DNA from: Leptospira sanjuanensis
GTDB lineage: Bacteria; Spirochaetota; Leptospiria; Leptospirales; Leptospiraceae
DNA: 64,000 nt
Assembly: GCF_022267375.1 (NCBI RefSeq)
Contig: NZ_JAIZBH010000001.1
Location: 2,514,501 to 2,578,500 of the forward strand
Reading direction: 5' to 3'
Within the stretch, counting starts at the first letter, position 1, and each line of letters starts with the position of its first letter. Position numbers and translations under genes: made by a program. Shown here one piece after another: positions 1-16,623 of the stretch. The notes under the pieces are model-generated. The model searched no databases. It was not told the DNA's origin and saw only the letters and a program-made list of their open reading frames with translations.

Positions 1-120
1 GCGGCCCGTCAAAACGGATGCCCGTTCGCATTCTGCGCCTACGGTCACGCGCCCGCCGGGGAAATCCCCGACTTTGAATTGGAACTCAAAAACCTTACGG
101 ATCTGACCGCAATCCTGTAG
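1..120 (+). CDS. C-terminal end of a HAD-family phosphatase (partial)
   Basis: Frame 1 is open from the window edge to a TAG at 118-120 and gives the last 39 residues of a protein that starts outside the window. The visible tail has an '[18 protein letters not shown]' stretch followed by a 'P-D-F-E-L' and 'L-K-N-L-T-D-L' ending. This matches the end of phosphoglycolate-phosphatase-like HAD proteins, where the 'AA.AAG.p....YG' segment follows the last catalytic motif. The catalytic aspartates lie outside the window, so the substrate cannot be judged. The assignment rests on tail resemblance only. Confidence 0.45.
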   Translation, partial: AARQNGCPFAFCAYGHAPAGEIPDFELELKNLTDLTAIL

Positions 121-164
121 ATTTTTGCCTGCATAGAATTCCCTTTTTTTCCGAAAATGAAAAC

Positions 165-1004
165 GTGCCGGATTCCGAAAAAAGAAAAAATCTCATCTTC
201 ATACTCGCCGGAATTATTTTTACATTGGTGCTTTTGGATAAAAGCACCGGGTCCGGTTTTTCCATTTCCGGCGCGGGATTTCAGGGGTTTCGCAACATCG
301 GCAAGTTTGGCCCCGAATCCTCCTCTTCTCCAAAGGGAAATCTCAATCACAAAGAAATCATGGATCAAGCCGAGGATGAAATCTTAGGCGAACTTCTCCA
401 AAATGGAGACGTGCAGACTTCTTCCGAAAACGCAAACTCCATCGAAGAGGATTTGGACGAGGACAATCTCGTTCCCGTTCTCGAACCTCCGATTACGAAC
501 GTTTTATCCGAAAAAGAATCGGAACACGGTTCCGCACACGCAAGCGTTCCGATCCCGAGCGAAAAGGGAGAATTGTCTTTGTATTTTCTGAAGTTCTACG
601 GAAAAGGAAACAAAAGTCATTCCCGGCTCGTGAAGGTTTTGCGTCTTTCCAAAGGAGGAGATCGGGTCAAGCTCATCCTGAATTCCCTGATCGCGGGACC
701 GGTTTCTGTGGAAAAAGAAAAAGGAATTTTGAATTCGATTCCGCAATCCCTGCGCTATGACTCCGACTACGAAATCCAAAACGGGGTTTTGAAACTTTCT
801 TTAAGCGGGGATTTGGAACGAGGCGCCGGGCCTGAAATTCTTAAGGATCGAATCGATCAGCTTACTTACAGCCTTATGGAGAATCTCCCGATCCGAGGCA
901 TTCAACTCTCCATCAACGGTAAATTTGTGCGTTCTCTCGGCGGAGAAGGAATGCCGTTGCCCTCTCTTCTGACCAAAAACCCGAGAAAGATCGTCGTTTT
1001 TTAA
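165..1004 (+). CDS. GerMN-domain protein, membrane-anchored
   Basis: Protein of 279 residues from a GTG start at 165; no strong Shine-Dalgarno is visible. Residues about 9-25 form one hydrophobic segment (signal anchor). An acidic, low-complexity linker (about 60-125) follows, then a GerMN-like domain (about 130-270) with the usual '[18 protein letters not shown]' pattern, a '[10 protein letters not shown]' turn, '[10 protein letters not shown]', and a final 'GIQLSINGK' strand. GerMN domains occur in spore germination lipoproteins and in non-sporulating bacteria as extracytoplasmic modules of uncertain, possibly cell-wall-related, function. The gene lies just behind the HAD tail and ahead of the diguanylate cyclase. 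An alternative out-of-frame ATG at 157 has no comparable protein. Confidence 0.75.
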   Translation: MPDSEKRKNLIFILAGIIFTLVLLDKSTGSGFSISGAGFQGFRNIGKFGPESSSSPKGNLNHKEIMDQAEDEILGELLQNGDVQTSSENANSIEEDLDEDNLVPVLEPPITNVLSEKESEHGSAHASVPIPSEKGELSLYFLKFYGKGNKSHSRLVKVLRLSKGGDRVKLILNSLIAGPVSVEKEKGILNSIPQSLRYDSDYEIQNGVLKLSLSGDLERGAGPEILKDRIDQLTYSLMENLPIRGIQLSINGKFVRSLGGEGMPLPSLLTKNPRKIVVF

Positions 1005-1122
1005 TCGTCAAACAACGAGTACAGGCAAAGTCGCTTGAACCGGACGATAAATCCTGATTGTTTATAGAATAGCGTTTTTAAAATGAGGAAGCCGGGTTCC
1101 GTTTCGGAGTTTGCAATACCGC

Positions 1123-2355
1123 ATGAGATTCTTTTTGGGAAACAATCAAAAAATAAAACTCCTCGCTCGGAGAGTTTTTTTCAATCCGTTCCCGGAAGAT
1201 TATCTGAGAATCTATCAACCGGACATCCGAAGAGCGACGGTCATTTACTTTTTCTTCTGCATCGGAATCAGTTTTCTTTCCGCCTTGGTCCCCGACGGCG
1301 CCTCTCCTCTCGGTGAAGAAAATCGCGTCCTTGTATACTCCCGTTTGACGGTCGTATTGTTGTCCGCTTTTTTTGCATTTCTACTTATAAAATGGAAATC
1401 CTCTTTTCGCAGAACCATCGAACGATTCAGTATTTTTTCCTCGGGCACGATCGTGTTTTCGATTCTTCCGTACGTGTTTTTGGATTCGGAAAGAATGGGA
1501 CTTTACTTTCATTTTTATACGACCCTCGTCGTGAGCGGAAACATTCTGCTTTGGTTCACGGGAACGACCGTGATCTTTTTCAATGCGCTCTTTTACTTCT
1601 CTTTGGTTTTATGCACCACGTTAACCGGAAACGCGACCGCTTTGCAGCACGACTTTGCAAACGTTCTGATTTATCTTTTTACGGGGGTGTTCGGAAATCT
1701 TCTCATCAATTTCTGGAGAGTGATGGATCACCGCGCCAAGAAAAAACTGCAGAAGGCGGTGAACAAACTTAGGGATAAGAACATTCAAATCGAAAAAATT
1801 TCCAAGGTGGACGAGCTTACGCGGCTTTACAACCGGAGATATCTGATCGAACAGTTCGAACTCTTTCTAAAGCGCGCACAACGTTATAAATTCTCCCTTG
1901 CGATGATCATCTTGGATATGGATTATCTCAAGGAAATCAACGATTCTTACGGACATCTCGCGGGGGATTCGGCCTTGAAGACGATTTCCGACGTGATGAA
2001 ACAAAGGGTAAGGGCGACGGATATCTGTTCGCGGATCGGCGGGGACGAGTTTTGTATTCTTCTCGACGCGATCAAAAAAGACGATCTTTCTCAGCTTTGC
2101 GAAAAGTTGCGCAAGGAAGTTTCCGAAAAGGAATTGTCTTATCGAACCAAAAGCGGAGCTTCCGTAAAAATTTCCGTTTCGATTGGGGCCTGTATCTTCG
2201 GCCCCGAGGAAGAATTCAGTTTCGACGATATCTATCACTCCATCGATTCGGCCTTATACGAATCGAAAAAAAAAGGACGCAACCGGGTTTCGTTTATCGA
2301 ACCGATCCGTTACTTTCCGAAAGAAACTCCCGGAACGACTACGGCTGCTTCTTAG
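1123..2355 (+). CDS. Membrane diguanylate cyclase (GGDEF)
   Basis: About 410 residues. The frame can start at TTG 1111, but ATG 1123 has a GGAG at 1107-1110 and is preferred. The N-terminal half has about six hydrophobic segments with no known sensor domain. A short basic helical linker leads to a complete GGDEF domain starting near '[12 protein letters not shown]'. The metal-binding '[15 protein letters not shown]' and active-site 'GGDEF' (about residues 306-310) are intact. An RxxD product-inhibition site ('RATD') sits five residues before GGDEF, as in PleD-type enzymes. The protein is therefore predicted to make cyclic di-GMP and be feedback-inhibited. Its 3' end overlaps the convergent lipoprotein gene by 17 bp. 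Confidence 0.9.
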   Translation: MRFFLGNNQKIKLLARRVFFNPFPEDYLRIYQPDIRRATVIYFFFCIGISFLSALVPDGASPLGEENRVLVYSRLTVVLLSAFFAFLLIKWKSSFRRTIERFSIFSSGTIVFSILPYVFLDSERMGLYFHFYTTLVVSGNILLWFTGTTVIFFNALFYFSLVLCTTLTGNATALQHDFANVLIYLFTGVFGNLLINFWRVMDHRAKKKLQKAVNKLRDKNIQIEKISKVDELTRLYNRRYLIEQFELFLKRAQRYKFSLAMIILDMDYLKEINDSYGHLAGDSALKTISDVMKQRVRATDICSRIGGDEFCILLDAIKKDDLSQLCEKLRKEVSEKELSYRTKSGASVKISVSIGACIFGPEEEFSFDDIYHSIDSALYESKKKGRNRVSFIEPIRYFPKETPGTTTAAS

Positions 2356-2707
2356 GAGCGGGAAGCTCGTAGTGAAAGGTGATTTCGCAATACGCGCCGT
2401 CGTCGATATAACGAGTGCTCGTCGCTTCCATAAAAAACTGTCTGTTCTTTTGTTCTGGTTCCAACTCTTCGAGTTTGCGGGCGGCGATGGACTTGGCCGC
2501 AGTGCAGGAAGTATTCTTCATTTTGAACGTGTCGTTTTCTTCGACCGAACTGGAAGAAGCTCCCCCGATCGCGACTAATTTGTATTTATGCGGTCCTAAG
2601 GTTTCTACGGTCACGCCGGTATCGACGTGAATTCTTTCGTGGATTTGTTTCGTACAAGCCGCGAGTGCGATCAGAAACACGAGCGTAAAGTTTACGATTT
2701 TTATCAT
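2339..2707 (-). CDS. Small putative lipoprotein
   Basis: 122 residues. The N-terminus is a typical lipoprotein signal, with a hydrophobic stretch ending in L-A-A-C so that Cys18 would be lipidated. The mature part is polar, has a serine run near residue 52 and two further cysteines, and ends in a proline/lysine-rich tail. No domain recognised. It begins 27 bp downstream of the mqnC-like stop on the same strand, so the two are probably co-transcribed. Its last codons overlap the convergent diguanylate cyclase gene. Confidence 0.7.
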   Translation of the reverse strand: MIKIVNFTLVFLIALAACTKQIHERIHVDTGVTVETLGPHKYKLVAIGGASSSSVEENDTFKMKNTSCTAAKSIAARKLEELEPEQKNRQFFMEATSTRYIDDGAYCEITFHYELPAPKKQP

Positions 2708-2734
2708 CCTATCCTCTAAAACATTCTTTTTTGA

Positions 2735-3835
<1,101 letters not shown>

Positions 3836-3864
3836 TGTTACTCCTTATGAGCTGCGAACTTCGC

Positions 3865-3897
3865 AAAGAACACCTTCAAGCTTGGAGGGTGTTCTTT
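3865..3897 (-). promoter_or_regulatory. Hairpin in the leader of the mqnC-like gene
   Basis: AAAGAACACC (3865-3874) and GGTGTTCTTT (3888-3897) form a perfect 10-bp stem with a 13-nt loop, 30-62 bp before the GTG start on the minus strand. A second small hairpin, GCGAA-c-TTCGC (3854-3864), lies between it and the ribosome-binding site. No plus-strand gene ends here, so the stem is not needed as a plus-strand terminator. An attenuator or mRNA-stability element is possible but unproven. Confidence 0.45.
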
Positions 3898-4045
3898 ATT
3901 TTGCACCCTCTTTTTTGGAGAATTCTTCCCTGCGGTTTCTAAGAATTCAGACCTTAGAAAAGAAGCTTATGTTTGTTTCTATGGTTGTCTTTTTCTAAAA
4001 GAGACTTTGTCTCAATTCAATGCAAGTCCGTTTTACGGGAGAATT

Positions 4046-4220
4046 GTATGAGTTCCCACACTCCACGTTTTACGTGAGAACACGAGATCCACTCTGGAAT
4101 CCGTATGAGTTCCCACACTTGCCGTTTTCAGTAAGATCAAGACCGCCGTATAATATCCGGAAAAACGTAGCAGTTCCCACATTCTTCCGGACTTCTTTTC
4201 AAAATGTAGGAACTACTACA
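4046..4220. repeat. Cluster of four dispersed 15-16 bp dyad repeats
   Basis: Copies: GTATGAGTTCCCACA at 4046-4060 and 4103-4117, GTAGCAGTTCCCACA at 4167-4181, and TGTAGGAACTACTACA at 4205-4220. The last is nearly self-complementary. Spacing is 57, 64 and 38 bp. The linkers of the first two copies share a 'GTTTTACGTGAGA'-like stretch. The cluster fills the divergent gap between the mqnC-like gene and the Fe-S oxidoreductase. The same element recurs at 10350-10481, 16601, 25902-26258, 40186-40300 and 62526. Short ORFs crossing it are artefacts of the repeat. Confidence 0.85.
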
Positions 4221-4311
4221 TTCCGCTCTCACGAAAATATCATTGAGTTTCAATCTCAAGAACGATCGTTCTACCAGAAACCCTTGATTTGAAAATTCCT
4301 CGACAGGGAGG

Positions 4312-4345
<34 letters not shown>

Positions 4346-4346
4346 C

Positions 4347-6461
<2,115 letters not shown>

Positions 6462-6535
6462 CGAATTCTAATTTAGAATTTACGCAAAGGATTTTAGGAA
6501 CCGCTCTGCGACGCCGAGCGGGTTTCAAAGAATCC

Positions 6536-6573
6536 GAATAAAAAAGCCGGTTTTTAAACCGGCTTTTTTATTC
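6536..6573. terminator. Bidirectional intrinsic terminator
   Basis: AAAGCCGGTTT and AAACCGGCTTT form a near-perfect stem, flanked by T-rich tracts on both strands (AATAAAAAAG on the left, CTTTTTTATT on the right). It lies about 75 bp after the Fe-S oxidoreductase stop. It can also stop transcription from the convergent histidine kinase gene, which ends at 6718. Confidence 0.88.
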
Positions 6574-6717
6574 CTAAAGCTCTCTTAGACAAGGACAGAT
6601 CCAATTCCAAAAATCGGTACTCGCCCCCGAAATAAAAGCAATCTATGCAACCAATACCGCCGAGATGACTGCAACAACGCGGCGGATCGTGCGGCACGCG
6701 CAATCGTAAATCGTAAA

Positions 6718-7827
6718 TCAAAACTCAAGCGTCGCGACCAAACCGTTATCGTTGTTCAATTCGAAGTTCGCGCGAATCTGTTGAGAGAGAATATGCATCA
6801 GAGTGAATCCGGTCGTATTCGATTTTTTTAAATCCACCGGAGTAGCCATCCCCACTCCGTTATCCTTTATGACTAATTTATAATTTTTTCCGCGTTTCGA
6901 AAAACGGATCTCGATCTTCGGATCCGAAAATTCTTTAAAAGCGTGCGTTAGAGAATTGTTTAATAGTTCGTTCAAGATCATCGCGCAAGGAATCGCGGTT
7001 TCGATCGGTAGATCGATTTTTTCCGATTCGTTACGAATGGTTACCCGCAAGTTTTTGTGTTTGTTCTTCAGATTCTCGATAATCTTTTCGATCACGCTCG
7101 AAAATTCGATGCTGTGATAATTATCCGCTTTATACAGAAAATTATGCACTTCGGACATCGTAAGAATTCGATTCTGAAACTCGAACAGGATTTTCTGCAA
7201 ATCCGATTTGTCGTTGCGATGGAGGTCGGCCAAGCCGCTTAGGACTTGAAGATTATTTCTCACTCTATGATGAATTTCCTTAATCAATTCGTCCTTCTCC
7301 TTAATATAAGAATTCAGAAGATTGACCGTCAAAAAAGCGAGGATTATAAAAATGGTAAAACCGATCACCGAATCCACAAAGAATACGCTGTTGAACATAT
7401 TTCTCTGGCTGAGTTTGTAAAAAAACAAAAGCATTATAATAAACGAATATAACGAGACAAAGAGCGTGGTCCGAATATTCGTGAACAATAAAAACAGCAG
7501 CACAAGAATGGAAAGACTCGGAATTATATTTCCGACCGGATTCGCAAAAAGTAAGGCGCCTCCAACCCCGATGGAAACGGAAAACAAAGTGATGATCAAC
7601 GCCTTCTTGTATTGCCCCAACCAGAGCAGGAGAATCGCAAGAATCGAAGCGATGATAAAGAGTATAAAACTGGGACGATACGTTTCTTCCTTCTCGTAGA
7701 AAAAGAAAGTAAGCGAAAGACTCGCGAACGTAAGAACCACTATGTTAAACAGTAGTAAATATAAAGCCCTTACCCTTAAGATAAACGGTTCTTGTGCGTA
7801 AATACGTTGGAATTTTTTTACGATCAT
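6718..7827 (-). CDS. Membrane sensor histidine kinase (HisKA_2 type)
   Basis: 369 residues. About six hydrophobic segments fill the first 170 residues, with no periplasmic sensor domain of size. The phosphoacceptor box 'EIHHRVRNNLQVLSGL' is the HisKA_2/HWE-like form. It is followed by the ATPase N-box 'ILNELLNNSLTHAF', the G1 box 'DNGVGMA' and a TTGF..M motif. The family phosphorylates response regulators and is common in two-component stress signalling. No response regulator is adjacent, so it is an orphan here. It looks slightly more AT-rich than its neighbours. It faces a terminator shared with the upstream gene. Confidence 0.87.
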   Translation of the reverse strand: MIVKKFQRIYAQEPFILRVRALYLLLFNIVVLTFASLSLTFFFYEKEETYRPSFILFIIASILAILLLWLGQYKKALIITLFSVSIGVGGALLFANPVGNIIPSLSILVLLFLLFTNIRTTLFVSLYSFIIMLLFFYKLSQRNMFNSVFFVDSVIGFTIFIILAFLTVNLLNSYIKEKDELIKEIHHRVRNNLQVLSGLADLHRNDKSDLQKILFEFQNRILTMSEVHNFLYKADNYHSIEFSSVIEKIIENLKNKHKNLRVTIRNESEKIDLPIETAIPCAMILNELLNNSLTHAFKEFSDPKIEIRFSKRGKNYKLVIKDNGVGMATPVDLKKSNTTGFTLMHILSQQIRANFELNNDNGLVATLEF

Positions 7828-8170
7828 ACGTCTTGAAACGATCCTGAACGAAACCGCGGCGCGGTGAAATGTTTATTGACAACTCTTGAAATTGTAACTC
7901 TATCAAATCGAATTTCAAGCTCAAAGGAATTTTTCGAGAGCACAGATCGGCGTTTACGCGAAAGCGAAACGCGTTTTTCTACTTTGTTGCTCCGAATTCT
8001 ATTTCGACATTTTGGCTTAATCCGTTCAAAGCCGGGTTTAAAACCCCGGAATTTTTAGTTTCAATCCATTCCCATCGAGTAACAACTACAAGAACCATCA
8101 ACGAATAAATCGGAATAAACGGAAAGAATTAGAATATGATTCAAACAAAAGAATAACTGAAGATAGTTAT
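7828..8170. other. Intergenic region between two divergent genes
   Basis: 343 bp without a supportable gene. A 64-codon ORF at 7864-8058 has no ribosome-binding site and no recognisable protein character. A TTGACA at 7876-7881 is present, but no convincing -10 box follows at 16-18 bp. Just before the downstream lipoprotein gene the sequence becomes AT-rich, and TATGATTCAAA occurs twice (near 8135 and 8170). Confidence 0.5.
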
Positions 8171-8476
8171 ATGATTCAAAAAATTATTAACATCTCGAGT
8201 GTATTTTGCGTAACACTATTCATTTCCAACTGTATGACAACGGAAGAACATTTCCGCCAATATGGGTTGAATAAAGCCTCTTTCGACATGGAGTGCCCCC
8301 AGGAAAAAATTCAAATCCATGTATTAGGAGAGTTATCAAGAGGAAACGGACAGGTGGGAGTTACCGGTTGCAATAAAAAAGCTTCTTACATAGCGGTCCA
8401 AGGAGCCGGTTGGGTTAACAATACGTCCTCAGTTTCCAATGAACGAGAAAGAGAACGAAACCAGAGACCAAGGTGA
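8171..8476 (+). CDS. Small putative lipoprotein
   Basis: 101 residues. A basic, hydrophobic leader ends in I-S-N-C (Cys21), acceptable to the relaxed spirochaetal lipobox. The short mature domain has two further cysteines (in 'MECPQE' and 'TGCNKK') that could pair, followed by 'QGAGWVNNTS' and a charged Arg/Glu tail. No domain recognised. Its base composition looks more AT-rich than the surrounding housekeeping genes. It stands alone between the histidine kinase and prfC. Confidence 0.6.
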   Translation: MIQKIINISSVFCVTLFISNCMTTEEHFRQYGLNKASFDMECPQEKIQIHVLGELSRGNGQVGVTGCNKKASYIAVQGAGWVNNTSSVSNERERERNQRPR

Positions 8477-8670
8477 ACGTCAAAAGTTTCTTTCAAAAAA
8501 AATAGGCGAAGTGACTAAAAAAAGCCGCTCCGCCTCAAAGACATCTGGTGCAAATACGAAATGTATGACTCCGAAATGAATCGGAATCTTACCAGAGTAT
8601 TGCTTTTTTCTTACAAATCGATCCGCGGAAAAATACGGAGCGGCCGCTTTTAGAACGGATGAATCGGGTA

Positions 8671-10278
<1,608 letters not shown>

Positions 10279-10323
10279 GACTTTTACTCCGCCCTCTTTC
10301 CAGCTTTTTTGCGGAAATCCGAC

Positions 10324-10481
<158 letters not shown>

Positions 10482-10592
10482 CTTCGCCCGGTCAAAGGAG
10501 GATTCTTCTTTTTACCGGTTCGTATTGTTCGGGTAAATCGAATGTAACGGAAGTATCCTACATTCTCCCCATCATAGTATAGCAGGTAAACC

Positions 10593-10913
10593 ATGGAAGG
10601 GATTCCCCTTACCCCATCGAGAGATCTACAAGGATTAAAATTACAAATCGACGGTTTCGAGGATTCGTTTGAAATTCTCAAACTCAAGGAAGAAGGTCTT
10701 ACGATTTCTTCTTTGAATGAATTGAATCTTCTTCCGGGTTCCCCTCTCAGCGGAAGAATCGATTCCAACGCACTCGATTTTCAATTTCGATTTCAAGGAA
10801 GTCTGCAAAGACAAGTTCCCCGTCCCGACGGAAAAGGATTTATTTTAGGAATTCAATTCCATCAAAGAACGGGCTTGCCGGACATTCTCATCGCCCTCGA
10901 ACTCGCGTCTTGA
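10593..10913 (+). CDS. Conserved hypothetical protein, possibly PilZ-like
   Basis: 106 residues, ATG with AGGT upstream. The protein is soluble, with no signal peptide or membrane segment. The pattern 'GLTISSLNELNLLPGSPLSG' followed by alternating strands and a final 'GFILGIQFHQ' resembles the small beta-barrel of PilZ-type c-di-GMP-binding domains. The diagnostic RxxxR and D/NxSxxG motifs are not clearly present, so this is only a structural guess. It is preceded by the dyad-repeat cluster. Confidence 0.5.
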   Translation: MEGIPLTPSRDLQGLKLQIDGFEDSFEILKLKEEGLTISSLNELNLLPGSPLSGRIDSNALDFQFRFQGSLQRQVPRPDGKGFILGIQFHQRTGLPDILIALELAS

Positions 10914-11270
10914 TTTAGACTCGATTCTTCGAAGCGCTCTTCGCTTTCCCCTCCGTATTTGTCGCTGCCATCGCGACCCGTAGGGAGCCGATGGCACTGA
11001 GTTCTCAGATGCGACGCATAGAGAGCGGAGCATGATTTACCATGAACCTTTAGGGGCTTCCCCGGCCCCGTTTTTTTAAAACTCAAAAACGCTTTTCCGG
11101 ATAATTCTAATCTCATCCCCCCGGAGTCATTCGATTCGATCAGCGCAAACTCAGCAAACGCCTTCCTGAACTCAGCAAGTTACTCCCTACGGGTCGTAAC
11201 TTAGGGCGGCGTTTATATCTATTTTCATTTACGAAACTCCTTCTATTCTGTTTTCTGTACATAAAGTCCT
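10914..11270. repeat. Intergenic region with degenerate copies of the 37-bp repeat, both orientations
   Basis: GCGACCCGTAGGGAGC (from 10973) leads after eight bases to CTGAGTT, then TGCGACGCATAGAGAGC (11010-11026). This reproduces the order and spacing of the 37-bp unit tandemly repeated at 32256-32474, with about 20 percent differences by eye. In reverse orientation, AACTCAG (11169-11175) and CTCCCTACGGGTCGT (11183-11197) form another degenerate unit, and another AACTCAGC lies at 11148. No gene or clear promoter is seen in these 357 bp. An AGGGGCTTCCCCGG hairpin with TTTTTTT lies near 11056-11078 and could act as a terminator for the preceding gene. Confidence 0.65.
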
Positions 11271-12206
11271 ATGTCCGAAATCAACGTGAAACATCTTATT
11301 TCTTGGGAAGACTGGTCCGATTCCGAAATTCTCGATCTGCTGAACTTTGCGATCCACGTAAAGAAGAATCGAGTCAACTACGCGGGTCATTTGAGCGGCC
11401 GTTCTTTGGCGATGCTCTTCCAGAAAACTTCCACAAGAACCAGAGTTTCTTTTGAAGTGGCGATGACCGAAATGGGCGGCCACGGAATTTACTTGGACTG
11501 GATGGCGTCTAACTTTCAACTTTCCGACATCGATCTGGAAGCGAGATATCTCTCCAGAAACGTTTCCGTCATCATGGCCCGTCTAAAAAAACACGAGGAC
11601 CTTCTTGCTATGAAGAACGGTTCACAAGTTCCCGTCATCAACGGCTGCGACAACATGTTTCACCCTTGTCAATCTCTTGCGGACGTAATGACCATCGCGC
11701 TCGACAAACCCGAACGCCCTTTGAATCAGGTTCGACTCGCGTATGTCGGAGTTCACAACAACGTGGTCAACTCTCTCATCGGAATCACCGCGGCTTTGGG
11801 GATTCATTTGACTCTCGTAACCCCGATCGCCGAAAAGGAAAACATACACGAGTCTACCGTGGAACGGGCCAAGTCCAAGGGAACGCTCGCTTGGGAATCG
11901 AATTTGGAAAAGGCAGTAAAGGACGCGGACTACGTTTACACGGACACTTGGCTGGACATGGAATTCTTCAACGATCCTTCTTACGCCGATAAGAAAAAAC
12001 AAAGAATGGAACTGATGATGCCGTATCAGATCAATTCCGCTCTGATGGAAAAGACGAACGCAAGAGTCATGCACGACATGCCGATCCACGCGGGATATGA
12101 GATTACCCGAGACGTGGTTCTAAGCCCTAGGTCCATCATATTCCAGCAAGCGGAGAATCGACTGGACGCTCAAAAAGCGGTCATTCTAAAACTTCTTGAG
12201 GCTTGA
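11271..12206 (+). CDS. argF: Ornithine carbamoyltransferase-like enzyme with altered substrate motifs
   Basis: 311 residues, about the family's usual length. The carbamoyl-phosphate motif STRTR (54-58) and HPCQ (131-134) are intact, as is an NN pair near 163. 'FQQAENRLDAQKAV' near the end is the standard C-terminal signature. Two ornithine-side motifs differ: the usual D-x-W-x-S-M-G is 'DTWLDMEFF' (225-233), and the usual H-C-L-P is H-D-M-P (268-271). Carbamoyl transfer to an amino group is secure from the family. Ornithine itself as substrate is not; an N-acylated ornithine or other amine is possible. The gene is followed 103 bp later by the CitE-like gene. The symbol reflects the closest family. 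Confidence 0.75.
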   Translation: MSEINVKHLISWEDWSDSEILDLLNFAIHVKKNRVNYAGHLSGRSLAMLFQKTSTRTRVSFEVAMTEMGGHGIYLDWMASNFQLSDIDLEARYLSRNVSVIMARLKKHEDLLAMKNGSQVPVINGCDNMFHPCQSLADVMTIALDKPERPLNQVRLAYVGVHNNVVNSLIGITAALGIHLTLVTPIAEKENIHESTVERAKSKGTLAWESNLEKAVKDADYVYTDTWLDMEFFNDPSYADKKKQRMELMMPYQINSALMEKTNARVMHDMPIHAGYEITRDVVLSPRSIIFQQAENRLDAQKAVILKLLEA

Positions 12207-12308
12207 TCTCAGGAAAATCGGTTTACCAGAGGCCCCTTCTTCCGAAACCTGTATTTAGAGCCTTTTCACCCTCACTTGCAGGCTCGAAATAAGAATTAAA
12301 GGTATCTC

Positions 12309-13302
<994 letters not shown>

Positions 13303-13353
13303 TTTTGAATTCGAGTTTAACTTAATCTAAATTAGTTTAGAATTTTCGAATGT

Positions 13354-13384
13354 AAAAAGCCGCAAGAGATTGCGGCTTTTTTCG
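13354..13384 (+). terminator. Intrinsic terminator after the CitE-like gene
   Basis: AAAAAGCCGCAA-gaga-TTGCGGCTTTTTT forms a stem of about 10 bp with a 4-nt loop and runs into six Ts. It lies about 50 bp after the stop codon. The left side is A-rich, so it may also work on the minus strand, where the next gene ends at 13601. Confidence 0.88.
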
Positions 13385-13600
13385 TATGTTGATCGATCCA
13401 ACCTTTCGGATTCAAAAAAGAAATACGATCGAAATGAGTTGAAGCCGGATTAAAGTTCGTTGAAATTTTCGAAATCAAATCTAGAGAATTCGATCCATCG
13501 AAAACGGCTGTATCGATTTTGAAATCTGGCCGAAGATTTTTGAAAACGGGCGTGGTCTTCGAAAACGATCCTACAGATTTTTCCGCTCGCGGGCGATTTT

Positions 13601-14065
13601 TTATTTAACAAACTTCTCGAGAAGTTTGGCGATGAGTTCGTTTAAGCTCTTTTCGACGTGATCCCAAGATTTTTTGTTCATGGGTTCGAGAGGCATCTTT
13701 TTATCGAGTTGTTTGTAACGATCGAAACTTTCGCGGGCATAATCCAGATATTTTTTGGCTTCGATCCCGAGACGATCCAGATGAGCCTCGTTTTTGATAT
13801 AAATGCCCGCGATCTTATCCCTGTATTCGTCCTCTAAAAAATAATATCGAACGTCAAGTTTCACTTCGTCCATGGCCTTGTAAATTTTAGAAACCTGATC
13901 TTTTTTATCGACGGGCGCCGACTTCTCTCCCGAAATTTCCATCGCGGGTGATTGCGACTTTTCTTTCGGCGCAGAGGTCTTCGGAGGTGCGTTCTTTTTC
14001 AGAAGCTTCTCCAATTTCTCGCGTTTTAAAATGTCGAATAAAGCGCTCTTTTTATTCTGAGTCAC
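13601..14065 (-). CDS. Conserved hypothetical, charged helical protein
   Basis: 154 residues, ATG 14065. The protein is cytoplasmic in character and very rich in Lys and Glu. Residues 1-22 are basic and helical, about 25-60 form a Lys/Pro/Ser-rich disordered linker, and 60-154 form an amphipathic helical region that could be a coiled coil. No catalytic motif and no recognisable family. It is separated from the rhomboid gene upstream by about 140 bp. Function unknown. Confidence 0.65.
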   Translation of the reverse strand: MTQNKKSALFDILKREKLEKLLKKNAPPKTSAPKEKSQSPAMEISGEKSAPVDKKDQVSKIYKAMDEVKLDVRYYFLEDEYRDKIAGIYIKNEAHLDRLGIEAKKYLDYARESFDRYKQLDKKMPLEPMNKKSWDHVEKSLNELIAKLLEKFVK

Positions 14066-14208
14066 AATTACACCCTATCTTTGAAATGGTTCTATTTTAA
14101 TGTATCGGAAAATCGGACTTCTTCCGCTATTATAAACAATTTATACGACGAATTTTCTTGGAAAAAAATCTCTTTTGTTAGAGGCATCGGAAAAAGAATC
14201 GGAAACAA

Positions 14209-15216
<1,008 letters not shown>

Positions 15217-15345
15217 CAGAGAGTCAAGCAGGCAAAGCCGGGGCAAAAATTCACCCCGGGTTTCCTCATTCTCCGGGAGAAGGAGAATGATTTTTCAATC
15301 ACATTCTTTAAATCGAAAAATCGGGCCTCATCCTTTATAGTCGGG

Positions 15346-16443
<1,098 letters not shown>

Positions 16444-16455
16444 AGCTGAAGAATG

Positions 16456-16479
16456 CGTCGTTCTTCCGACGATTTTTTT
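16456..16479 (+). terminator. Intrinsic terminator after mtnA
   Basis: CGTCG (16456-16460), loop TTCTTC, CGACG (16467-16471), then A and seven Ts. The stem is short but GC-rich and directly follows the mtnA stop codon by 12 bp. Confidence 0.7.
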
Positions 16480-16600
16480 GTGAAACACGCGGAGCCCCGC
16501 CCTTGTTTTGGGTGGGGGGTGAGGTGGTGGGAAAACCTCGGCAAAATCTACTTATCACAAAACGAACTTCACGGCAAGCCCATTCTAATTCGAAAATTTC

Positions 16601-16615
16601 GTAGGAACTCCTACA
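16601..16615. repeat. Single dyad repeat copy
   Basis: GTAGGAACTCCTACA is a perfect palindromic version (GTAGGA-act-TCCTAC) of the dispersed dyad element. It sits in the 180-bp convergent gap between mtnA and the fapA-like gene, 9 bp after the latter's stop. Here no second copy or shared linker is present. Confidence 0.75.
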
Positions 16616-16623
16616 AAACGGGA

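Noticed and set aside
7864..8058. 64-codon plus-strand ORF
   Set aside because: No ribosome-binding site, no recognisable protein, and it lies in an AT-rich divergent gap.
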